Part shown: in pieces, positions 1-6,676 of the stretch
Numbering within the stretch: position 1 is the stretch's first letter
Layout of the letters: every line of letters begins with the position of its first letter
NCBI GenBank assembly: GCA_027858355.1
Contig: JAQICW010000751.1
Span: 1-7,792, forward strand
Direction of reading: 5' to 3'
From: Desulfobacula sp.
GTDB lineage: Bacteria; Desulfobacterota; Desulfobacteria; Desulfobacterales; Desulfobacteraceae
Length of the DNA: 7,792 nucleotides
Translations under genes and position numbers: made by a program
Notes under the pieces: model-generated
Seen by the model: only the letters and a program-made list of their open reading frames with translations
Databases searched by the model: none
What the model was told of the DNA's origin: nothing

Positions 1-1937
1 TAGTTTATGCGGGAGAAGTTCCTTCAGAAGAAGAGTTGAGCCTGACTCGTGAAAAACGGGAGCAGGTTTGGCGACTTGTGCGGCGGGAATGGCTCGAGCA
101 TGAGGACGTAACCAAAGAAAGTTGGTCTTATGATCCTGAACTATCCCTTCCTGATGCTTATGAAGGGTATGTGCAGAATGCTGATGCTCTTGCAGACCGA
201 CTGCGTAGAGAGGCAGACCGGGTAGCAAATACAGCCTCTTTTAGGGCCCAGGAAGAGGCTCTTCAAGAGACCATAGCAGAGAATAATAAAGACACGGCAC
301 TGGAACTTAGAGCACAAAAACTTCATGAGTCCTGGCTATTCGCATGGCAATCTTCTAAAATTATACCTCTATCCCCAAAAGAAATGATCGGTTGGTTGGC
401 CGAGATCGATAAACTCCGATTCAGGGTGACTGACATCTTCAAAAAGGAGCAGGAAATCTTGAGGGATGTGCGACACCGAAAAGATCTTAAACACGCATTA
501 CAAAAAGAGCTCAATTCCATTGTTGTAGAAGGCATACCTACCGGTGAAGAACTTGGGCCGGTTTTAATTTTTGCGGAGGCCGTCTTGGAGAGAATCGCTA
601 ACCAAAAGGCAAATCTTGAAAAATTCAAAGAAAGACAGGAACAAACGGTGAAGGGTTGTTTTCAGGCAGAGGAAGATCTTAAAGTTGCACAGGAGGACCT
701 GACCAACTGGCAGGGGCAGTGGCAAAAAGCCTTTTGGGATTTGGGTCTTAAGGGCGAGGTCTCCACAATTGAAGCCATTGAACTTATTGAGACTCTTCAG
801 GATTGCTTTGATAAATTGAAGGAGGCAGATGACCTTAGGAAACGCATTGAAGGTATTGAACGTGATGCGACTGAACTGGAGGTGGCGGTTAAGAACCTGC
901 TTGAGACAGCTGCCCCTGACCTGGTGGATTTGCCTTTGGACCAGGAAATCCTGAAATTGCGAACTATGCTCAGCCAAGCTCAAGAAGACAATGCTCTGTA
1001 TGCTAAGCTTTCTGAGGAGATAGACTCTCTAAAAGAAGAGGTCTCTGCGGCTAAAAAAACTTTGCAAATTGCAAAGAAGCAGATGGATGAACTCATTGGT
1101 ATAGCCAAATGTAAAAAATCGGAAGAATTGGCGGCAGTAATAACTAAGTTTCGGGAATATCAGCGGCTACAGGAAAAAATTTCTGATACCGAGACAAGCC
1201 TGGCCAAAATTGGTGCTGGTGTCCAGCTTGAAGAGCTTGTCCGACAGACGACAGAGGTTGATGCCGATGATTTGCCTGGCCTGATTGAGTCTCTGGGAAT
1301 AGATATTAAGGAAAGAATAAATCCTGAGATCAATAGAATCTCCCAAGTGATCGGCGAGGAAAATACCAAACTTGCCGCCATGGATGGCAGTGCTAAGGCT
1401 GCTGAGATTGCAGAAAGAATGGAACAGGAACTGACCAGAATACGGCGACTGGCTGAAAGGTATTCGCTGTTAAAGCTTTCCTCCAAGATTTTACAGCAGG
1501 AAATAGAACGCAACCGGGAAGAGCATCAGGATCCAGTTTTGAAAATTGCTTCCGGGTATTTTAGCAATTTGACCATGGGCTCCTTTGGAGGGCTACGTAC
1601 CGATGTGGACGATAAAGGAGAACCGATTCTCGTCGGCGTGCGACCGGATAATTTACGTCTTACAGTGGGAAAAATGAGTTCGGGAACTCGTGACCAGCTT
1701 TTCCTTGCCCTACGCCTTGCCACTCTGGAGTGGCGCCTTGAAGTGAATGAACCCATGCCCTTTATTGTGGATGATATTCTGATAAACTTTGATGATGAAC
1801 GTTCCAAAGCAACCCTCAAGGTTTTGGCTGATTTATCGAAAAAAAATCAAGTGATTCTTTTTACACACCACAAGCGAATTGTAGAAGAGGCGAGAACTAT
1901 TAAAGGGGATCGCGTTATTCAAATCCACGAGTTGTGA
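1..1937 (+). CDS. YhaN-like AAA/SMC-type ATPase, C-terminal part (5' truncated by window edge)
   Basis: The frame is open from the first complete codon at base 3, so the TTG at 36 is only an internal codon and the gene continues off the left edge. About 644 residues are visible. Most of it is charged, heptad-like coiled coil rich in Glu, Lys, Leu and Gln. The C-terminal ATPase half follows: an ABC-signature-like motif MSSGTRDQ (1674-1697), a Walker B segment MPFIVDDILINFDDE (from 1755) and an H-loop VILFTHH ending at 1871. The acidic pair after the Walker B strand is Asp-Asp, as is usual in the YhaN branch (COG4717) of Rad50/SbcC-like ATPases. The early segment with ADALADRLRREADRVA is also typical of YhaN. 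The N-terminal Walker A half is missing, being outside the window. Family members usually work with a YhaO/SbcD-type metallophosphoesterase encoded just upstream; here that gene cannot be seen. The cellular role of YhaN proteins is poorly defined, with DNA-end processing the usual inference. Family assignment is firm, function is not. Confidence 0.88.
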   Translation, partial: VYAGEVPSEEELSLTREKREQVWRLVRREWLEHEDVTKESWSYDPELSLPDAYEGYVQNADALADRLRREADRVANTASFRAQEEALQETIAENNKDTALELRAQKLHESWLFAWQSSKIIPLSPKEMIGWLAEIDKLRFRVTDIFKKEQEILRDVRHRKDLKHALQKELNSIVVEGIPTGEELGPVLIFAEAVLERIANQKANLEKFKERQEQTVKGCFQAEEDLKVAQEDLTNWQGQWQKAFWDLGLKGEVSTIEAIELIETLQDCFDKLKEADDLRKRIEGIERDATELEVAVKNLLETAAPDLVDLPLDQEILKLRTMLSQAQEDNALYAKLSEEIDSLKEEVSAAKKTLQIAKKQMDELIGIAKCKKSEELAAVITKFREYQRLQEKISDTETSLAKIGAGVQLEELVRQTTEVDADDLPGLIESLGIDIKERINPEINRISQVIGEENTKLAAMDGSAKAAEIAERMEQELTRIRRLAERYSLLKLSSKILQQEIERNREEHQDPVLKIASGYFSNLTMGSFGGLRTDVDDKGEPILVGVRPDNLRLTVGKMSSGTRDQLFLALRLATLEWRLEVNEPMPFIVDDILINFDDERSKATLKVLADLSKKNQVILFTHHKRIVEEARTIKGDRVIQIHEL

Positions 1938-1976
1938 ATAAAAATTTCAGTGACTCTTCGGCACCCTATGCAAGGA
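1938..1976. other. Convergent intergenic gap without a clear terminator
   Basis: Thirty-nine bases separate the TGA of the YhaN-like gene from the stop codon (TAA, minus strand) of the phytochelatin-synthase-like gene. The only pairing I see is a weak imperfect stem, GTGAC and GGCAC around TCTTC, with one mismatch and no following T-run. I do not call a terminator; transcripts from both sides may overlap. Confidence 0.5.
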
Positions 1977-2732
1977 TTAAACCCGGATAAAAATATAGCC
2001 GCCTTCGCCATATCCGAAATGCCGGAACATAATGTTGTAATCGTATGACAATCCTTTATAGAAGGTATCAAAAGAAACCTGATATGGAAAGGTTTGAGAA
2101 GAATCAACATCCAGGAGAGTGACTTTCCCGGACACAGAATCAAACCCGCCCACGGGAGATATATGGGGGATGTGAAGGGCCTGTATAAAACTGCCCTGAT
2201 CAAAATGTGAGATAATCAGGCAATTGCCTTTTTTTTCAAATTGTTCAAGTCTATGGTGCAGCACATGTTTGATAGCCTTTGATCTTAAAGGGTCACCTGT
2301 CGTCTGAACCATTTCAACTGATTGACAGGGAATCCTGTAAACCTCAAGACTGCTTTGTACGACCTGGTACAGAGTCTGGAGGGGAAGGCCCCTGCGACCT
2401 TTATACCCTGTGTCACTCATCCGCTCCTTCCAGTGCGCTGCTTTCACCTTTTCAAGCAGGTCCTGCTGGGTTGCGGCAGGCCCGTTCAAAGACCCGTCTT
2501 TATCCAGAAGGGTATTCACCACAGATGCAATGGTGGCAACGGAACAGGATGATCCATGGAATTGTTTGACATGGTATTTGAACAGTCCATCTTTTATAAT
2601 ATTACCCATATTTTCATAGGGCGTTTTAATATAAACTGCCTGATCTTTTCCAAAGGAACCTGTTTTTGTCAATTTCTGGAAAACGTATAGTATATAAAGA
2701 TAGGGACGGATCACCCATTTTAAAAAAATCAT
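1977..2732 (-). CDS. Phytochelatin-synthase-like papain-fold cysteine peptidase/transpeptidase
   Basis: This 251-residue protein resembles the short bacterial phytochelatin synthase (PCS) family, which acts on the gamma-Glu-Cys-Gly peptide glutathione. The candidate nucleophile is Cys63 in HGSSCSVATIASVVN. His190 lies in the family-like HISPVGGF, and Asp208 lies in VTLLDVDS. Gln57, six residues before the Cys, is placed like the oxyanion-hole Gln of the Nostoc enzyme. The His-to-Asp spacing of 18 equals that recalled for the Arabidopsis (162/180) and Nostoc (183/201) enzymes. After the Asp, the plant-type RFKYPP stretch is not kept (DVDSSQTFPYQV), so hydrolysis of a peptide or thiol conjugate is as likely as phytochelatin synthesis. 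A short hydrophobic stretch at residues 6-18 contains an Arg and is too weak to call a signal peptide. The ATG overlaps the uvrA stop as ATGA and lacks a good Shine-Dalgarno site, which suggests translational coupling. Met42 is an alternative start that would keep all catalytic residues. Family assignment is fairly sure; substrate unknown. Confidence 0.75.
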   Translation of the reverse strand: MIFLKWVIRPYLYILYVFQKLTKTGSFGKDQAVYIKTPYENMGNIIKDGLFKYHVKQFHGSSCSVATIASVVNTLLDKDGSLNGPAATQQDLLEKVKAAHWKERMSDTGYKGRRGLPLQTLYQVVQSSLEVYRIPCQSVEMVQTTGDPLRSKAIKHVLHHRLEQFEKKGNCLIISHFDQGSFIQALHIPHISPVGGFDSVSGKVTLLDVDSSQTFPYQVSFDTFYKGLSYDYNIMFRHFGYGEGGYIFIRV

Positions 2733-5677
2733 AGCTTATTCTTATTTACCATTAAAATTTTCTTTAAATAATGCCCTGTATAGCTTTTGGAAGATCTTGT
2801 AATTTTTTCAGGGGAACCTTGTGCAATGATTTCCCCTCCGCTGCTGCCCCCTTCAGGCCCAAGGTCAATAATCCAGTCAGATGTTTTAATAACGTCCAGA
2901 TTGTGTTCAATAATAATCACTGTATTGCCTGCGTTTGTAAGGCGGAAAAGAACCTTGAGCAAAAGTTTTACATCCTGGAAATGAAGCCCTGTGGTTGGTT
3001 CATCAAGAATATAGAGGGTATCTCCAGTATCCCGCTTTGCAAGTTCCCGGGCAAGCTTGATTCTCTGGGCTTCTCCCCCTGAAAGCGTGGTGGCTGCCTG
3101 TCCCAGTTTGATATAGGAAAGCCCCACATCCATCAGGGTATTCAGGATATGTAGAATTTTCGGATGGCTTGTGAACAGATCTCTTGCCTGAACCACGGAA
3201 AGATCCAGAATATCTGAAATGGAATGATCCTTATACATGATTTCAAGGGTTGCCCGGTTAAAGCGTTTACCATGACAGACTTCACAGGGGACAAACACAT
3301 CTGCTAAAAAATGCATTTCCACTTTAATATGTCCATCGCCTTTACAGGCCTCACATCTGCCACCCTTAACATTAAAAGAATATCTTCCCTTTTTATATCC
3401 CCGGGCCTTGGATTCCGGCAGCAAAGCAAAAAAATCCCGGATATGGTCAAATACTTTGGTGTATGTGGCAGGATTGCTTCTTGGGGTCCGGCCGATGGGC
3501 TTTTGATCAATATTAATAATTTTATTTAAATGGGACAGCCCCTTGATTTTCTCATGCCTGCCCACGTTCATTTGTGAACCATGAAGATTCACAGCCAGAG
3601 CCGGATATAAAATCTGATTGATCAGGGTTGATTTTCCAGCCCCTGACACACCTGTTATAGCCACCAGCAAACCCAGGGGTATTTTAGCAGTGACATTTTT
3701 CAGATTATTTTCCGATGCCTTAACAATGGTGACCCATTTGTTCCCGCAGGTTTCAGGGGTTTTTCTTTTTTTTGGAATTTCTATCTGGTCTTTACCAGTT
3801 AGAAATCTACCAGTAATTGATGCCGGGTTCTCTTTAATCTGGTCTGGTGTGCCCTGGGCCACGATCTCTCCGCCAAGGTGGCCTGCTCCAGGACCGATAT
3901 CCACGATCCAGTCTGATTTTTCCATGGTTTCCTGATCATGTTCCACAATAATCAGGGTGTTGCCAATATCCCGCAAATGATGAAGGGTCTGCAATAATTT
4001 AATATTATCTTTCTGATGCAGCCCAATGGAAGGCTCATCCAGAATATAAAGGACCCCGGTAAGTTCAGATCCAACCTGGGATGCAAGCCGGATTCTCTGG
4101 GATTCACCTCCGGAAAGGGTTGGACCGCTCCTGTCCAGGGATAAATAATCCAGGCCCACATTTACAAGAAATCCAAGCCGGTCTGATATTTCCTTTAACA
4201 ATTCTTCAGCTATCAGCATCTTATTTCCGCTCAGGTTCATGCCATTGACAAAATCAAAAGCCTGCCTGATAGTCATGGCTGTCAAATCAACAATTGATTT
4301 TTCATGGATATGGACATGGAGCACCTCATTTTTCAGCCGCTTGCCCTCACAGGCAGGACAGGTGCTGGCTGTCATAAATGCAGAATAGTATTTTTTCTGT
4401 CCTTCAGACTGGGTATCCCTGTAGCGCCTCATCAAGGTATGAATCAGTCCTTCATGGGTTCTGGTGAATTCTCCCTGGATCTTGGCTGAATTCCAGTTTA
4501 CTGTCATTTCTTTATGTTTGGACCCGTACAAAAGAAGGTCTTTATCTTTTTGGAGCAATTTTTTCCAGGGCATATCAAAATTAATACCCCATTGTTTTTC
4601 CATGGCATTAAGCTGACTCATTCCCCAGGAATTGTCATTCTGGTACCGTGGTTTTTTAATAAAATAATTTTTCCACGGGATCACAGCACCCTGGCGGATA
4701 CTTAAATCTTCATCCGGCACAATCTTGTTAACATCCATGGACAGAAGCGTTCCAATACCATTGCAGTCCGGACACATGCCCAAAGGTGAATTAAACGAAA
4801 AAATCTGGGGGCTGAGTTCCGGATATGCAATTCCGCAGCAGGAACGCTCCTCACTCATTTTTAGATCTTCTCTGCCCAGATAATGGACAATTATCTGTCC
4901 GCTTCCAAGTTTAAGGGCAGCCTCCACAGAGTCGGTCAGGCGGGTTTCAAATTTTTTATCATTTTTAATGGTTAAGCGGTCTATCACGACTTCTATATGA
5001 TGCTTCTTATTTCTGGCAAGGGTCTGGACATTTTCAAGATTCTGGACAACCCCATCAACCCTGACCCTGGCATATCCTTTTTTTTTCAGATCATCAACTA
5101 TTTCTTTATGCTCTCCTTTCCGGTTTTCCACGACAGGGGAAAGGATGAGAATTTTTGAATTCCGGGGCAGGGACAAAATCTGGGACACCATGCTCTGGGC
5201 ATGGCCCCGGCCTACTTTTTCCCCGCATTTATACCAATACTGGGTTCCGAGGCGGGCAAATAATACCCGCAGATAGTCATAAATTTCCGTTATGGTTCCC
5301 ACAGTGGATCTGGGATTTTTGCTGGCTGCTTTCTGTTCAATGGCAATGGTGGGGGAAAGCCCTCTTATGGTATCATACTTTGGCTTTTCCATCTGGCCGA
5401 TGAACTGCCTGGCATAGGAAGAAAGGGATTCAACATATCTGCGCTGTCCTTCTGCAAAAATCGTATCAAAGGCAAGACTTGATTTTCCAGAGCCTGACAC
5501 CCCGGTAAAGACGACCATCTTTTTTTTGGGAATGTCTATGTCAATATCTTTAAGGTTGTGTTCCCTTGCTCCCTTTACAATTATTCTGTCAAGCTCCTTG
5601 GAATTTGAAACTGGAATTATATTATTTTTTCCTTTTGTTCGAACCCCTGCTAAATCTGATGAAATCCCATTTTTCAT
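2729..5677 (-). CDS. uvrA: UvrABC excinuclease subunit A (DNA damage recognition ATPase)
   Basis: UvrA scans DNA for bulky lesions in nucleotide excision repair, then loads UvrB. The 982-residue protein has the full two-ABC layout: Walker A1 GVSGSGKS at residues 59-66, UvrB-binding motif RKGEH at 186-190, first signature LSGGE at 521-525 followed by YILDEPSIGLH, Walker A2 GVSGAGKS at 676-683, second signature LSGGE at 865-869 followed by YILDEPTTGLH. The C-terminal zinc module is intact (Cys775, Cys778, Cys798, Cys801). The first module is unusual: its first cysteine pair is adjacent (Cys280-Cys281), where E. coli has CxxC, while the second pair CPDC (302/305) is normal. Compared with the 940-residue E. 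coli protein there is an N-terminal extension of about 28 residues. The start is fixed because an in-frame TAA lies at 5710-5708 and no other ATG, GTG or TTG occurs before residue 54. It leads an operon with the PCS-like gene (4-base overlap). I saw no convincing LexA site upstream. Confidence 0.98.
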   Translation of the reverse strand: MKNGISSDLAGVRTKGKNNIIPVSNSKELDRIIVKGAREHNLKDIDIDIPKKKMVVFTGVSGSGKSSLAFDTIFAEGQRRYVESLSSYARQFIGQMEKPKYDTIRGLSPTIAIEQKAASKNPRSTVGTITEIYDYLRVLFARLGTQYWYKCGEKVGRGHAQSMVSQILSLPRNSKILILSPVVENRKGEHKEIVDDLKKKGYARVRVDGVVQNLENVQTLARNKKHHIEVVIDRLTIKNDKKFETRLTDSVEAALKLGSGQIIVHYLGREDLKMSEERSCCGIAYPELSPQIFSFNSPLGMCPDCNGIGTLLSMDVNKIVPDEDLSIRQGAVIPWKNYFIKKPRYQNDNSWGMSQLNAMEKQWGINFDMPWKKLLQKDKDLLLYGSKHKEMTVNWNSAKIQGEFTRTHEGLIHTLMRRYRDTQSEGQKKYYSAFMTASTCPACEGKRLKNEVLHVHIHEKSIVDLTAMTIRQAFDFVNGMNLSGNKMLIAEELLKEISDRLGFLVNVGLDYLSLDRSGPTLSGGESQRIRLASQVGSELTGVLYILDEPSIGLHQKDNIKLLQTLHHLRDIGNTLIIVEHDQETMEKSDWIVDIGPGAGHLGGEIVAQGTPDQIKENPASITGRFLTGKDQIEIPKKRKTPETCGNKWVTIVKASENNLKNVTAKIPLGLLVAITGVSGAGKSTLINQILYPALAVNLHGSQMNVGRHEKIKGLSHLNKIINIDQKPIGRTPRSNPATYTKVFDHIRDFFALLPESKARGYKKGRYSFNVKGGRCEACKGDGHIKVEMHFLADVFVPCEVCHGKRFNRATLEIMYKDHSISDILDLSVVQARDLFTSHPKILHILNTLMDVGLSYIKLGQAATTLSGGEAQRIKLARELAKRDTGDTLYILDEPTTGLHFQDVKLLLKVLFRLTNAGNTVIIIEHNLDVIKTSDWIIDLGPEGGSSGGEIIAQGSPEKITRSSKSYTGHYLKKILMVNKNKL

Positions 5678-5690
5678 ACCCTGGTTATTA

Positions 5691-5695
5691 CTCCT
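5691..5695 (-). promoter_or_regulatory. Candidate uvrA ribosome binding site, unusually far from the start
   Basis: AGGAG lies 13 bases before the uvrA ATG, longer than the usual 5-9. A second, poorer purine stretch (CAGGGT) directly abuts the ATG. Because no other start codon is available in frame, either the long spacing is tolerated or initiation is weak. Confidence 0.4.
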
Positions 5696-5718
5696 GCAAT
5701 GCTTTTTTTATTCTGTCA

Positions 5719-5731
5719 ATATCCGGGATAT
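5719..5731. repeat. Short perfect palindrome at the divergent promoter
   Basis: The inverted repeat ATATCC-G-GGATAT has 6-base arms and a single central base. It overlaps the edge of the candidate uvrA -10 hexamer and of a plus-strand TATAAT (5729-5734). The position would suit an operator for a dimeric repressor, but arms this short also arise by chance in AT-rich DNA. It is not a recognisable LexA box. Confidence 0.4.
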
Positions 5732-5758
5732 AATAAGCATGGCAGGATAAAAGTAAAG
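5730..5758 (-). promoter_or_regulatory. Candidate sigma-70 promoter for uvrA and the PCS-like gene
   Basis: Reading the minus strand, CTTTAC (5758-5753) and TATTAT (5735-5730) are separated by 17 bases and resemble the -35 and -10 hexamers. They would give a leader of about 45 bases before the uvrA ATG. The match to consensus is moderate. A TTGACA further downstream (5720-5715) has no good -10 partner at the proper distance. Confidence 0.4.
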
Positions 5759-5780
5759 TTGGCTGATATTAAAAATCAAA

Positions 5781-5808
5781 TTGCTTTTATGGTGTTCTAT
5801 TTGATAAT
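5781..5808 (+). promoter_or_regulatory. Candidate promoter for mqnD-tilS giving a leaderless or near-leaderless mRNA
   Basis: TTGCTT (5781-5786) and GATAAT (5803-5808) are spaced 16 bases apart. GATAAT matches five of six consensus -10 positions. Transcription would start at about 5814-5818, practically at the mqnD ATG, which has no Shine-Dalgarno sequence. An alternative is the perfect TATAAT at 5729-5734, which lacks a good -35 and would leave a leader of about 77 bases. I cannot choose between them from sequence alone. Confidence 0.35.
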
Positions 5809-5815
5809 AATAATA
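5804..5815 (+). repeat. ATA triplet repeat just before the mqnD start
   Basis: Four tandem ATA units fill the 12 bases ending two bases before the mqnD ATG. The tract replaces the place where a ribosome binding site would be expected and overlaps the candidate -10. Four units is short, so slippage is possible but not to be assumed. Confidence 0.6.
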
Positions 5816-5817
5816 AA

Positions 5818-6675
5818 ATGAAAGCGACTCAGACATATAAACTTGCCTTTTCAAGCTGCCCCAATGACACCTTTATTTTCAAGGCCATTGCCAGAGAGTT
5901 GATTGAACTCCATGGATACTCCTTTGACATTGTGTTAGAAGATGTGGAAACTCTGAACCAGAAGGCTGCCAAAGGCACATATGATATCACCAAGTTGTCT
6001 TTTGCCGCCCTTGGCAGCCTTGGGGACAAATATGCCCTGTTAAGGACGGGATCAGCTTTAGGTGTGGGCTGTGGACCTTTGATCATCTCTCTTCCCGGGC
6101 GATCCATAAATGACAAAAGCAAGCCAGTGATTGCCGTTCCAGGTTTAGGAACAACGGCCTATCATCTTTTCAGGTTCTATATGGATGATCTGTTTGCCGA
6201 TACAGACACAAGCATTATCCCCATGCCATTTGAAAAGATCATGCCGGCTGTGATTGAACGTAAGGCTGACTTTGGTGTGATTATCCATGAAGGAAGATTT
6301 GTATATAAGACCATGGGACTTGAATTAAAAGCAGATCTGGGACAATGGTGGGAAGACAAAACATCTTTGCCCATTCCATTGGGTTGTATTGCTATTAAAC
6401 GCGATATTGATCCTGGTATTGCCTGTAACATCCAGAACCTGATCAGACAAAGCATTGACCATGCCTTTTTGCATCCTTCCATGGCATATGACTATATCCA
6501 GGCCTATGCCCAGGAGCTGGATGAAGATGTCATCCAACAGCATATCAGGCTTTATGTAAATAATTTTTCAAAAGATATTGGGGAAAATGGAGAAGCTGCC
6601 ATCACATCATTCTTTGAAAAAGCCTGGGCTTCCGGATTGATTGAAAAATCCAGGCAGCCTCTGTTTGCCTGCTGA
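5818..6675 (+). CDS. mqnD: 1,4-dihydroxy-6-naphthoate synthase of the futalosine menaquinone pathway
   Basis: MqnD converts cyclic dehypoxanthinyl futalosine to 1,4-dihydroxy-6-naphthoate, the naphthoquinone core of menaquinone, in the cytoplasm. The 285-residue protein shows the family order clearly: SSCPNDTFIF near residues 12-21, DVETLNQKAAKGTYDITKLS around 42-61, the glycine-rich ALGVGCGPLI, then IIHEGRF with His157, which I align to the proposed catalytic His of the Thermus enzyme, and DLGQWWEDKTSLPIPLGCIA. The fold is periplasmic-binding-protein-like, but there is no signal peptide. Length is normal for the family. The ATG at 5818 is the only usable start: an in-frame TAA lies at 5770-5772 and no ATG, GTG or TTG lies between. 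It has no Shine-Dalgarno site. tilS begins one base after its stop. No other mqn genes are visible, so the remaining pathway must be encoded elsewhere. The related MqnA is less likely given the strong MqnD-type motifs. Confidence 0.93.
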   Translation: MKATQTYKLAFSSCPNDTFIFKAIARELIELHGYSFDIVLEDVETLNQKAAKGTYDITKLSFAALGSLGDKYALLRTGSALGVGCGPLIISLPGRSINDKSKPVIAVPGLGTTAYHLFRFYMDDLFADTDTSIIPMPFEKIMPAVIERKADFGVIIHEGRFVYKTMGLELKADLGQWWEDKTSLPIPLGCIAIKRDIDPGIACNIQNLIRQSIDHAFLHPSMAYDYIQAYAQELDEDVIQQHIRLYVNNFSKDIGENGEAAITSFFEKAWASGLIEKSRQPLFAC

Positions 6676-6676
6676 C

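Noticed and set aside
36..38. TTG as true start of the YhaN-like gene
   Set aside because: The frame is open to the window edge, and the family needs an N-terminal Walker A half that is not in the window.
1940..1965. Hairpin between the convergent genes
   Set aside because: The stem is only about five pairs with a mismatch and no T-run in either direction, too weak to call a terminator.
2279..2619. Plus-strand open frames inside the PCS-like gene
   Set aside because: They lie antisense to a gene with recognisable family motifs, overlap each other in several frames, and their translations show no domain-like pattern.
2771..5403. Many short open frames antisense or out of frame to uvrA
   Set aside because: UvrA is intact and conserved along the whole stretch; these frames are shadows with no motifs and no plausible ribosome binding sites.
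5702..5709. T-run as a rho-independent terminator
   Set aside because: No stem precedes it on the plus strand and no plus-strand gene ends there; it is simply AT-rich intergenic DNA.
5678..5760. LexA (SOS) box upstream of uvrA
   Set aside because: No CTG-N10-CAG type or other well-formed LexA palindrome is present; the 13-base palindrome found does not fit known LexA sites.
6641..6676. TTG start for tilS inside mqnD
   Set aside because: It would add 12 residues unlike TilS N-termini, encoded within the mqnD end; ATG at 6677 fits the spacing better.
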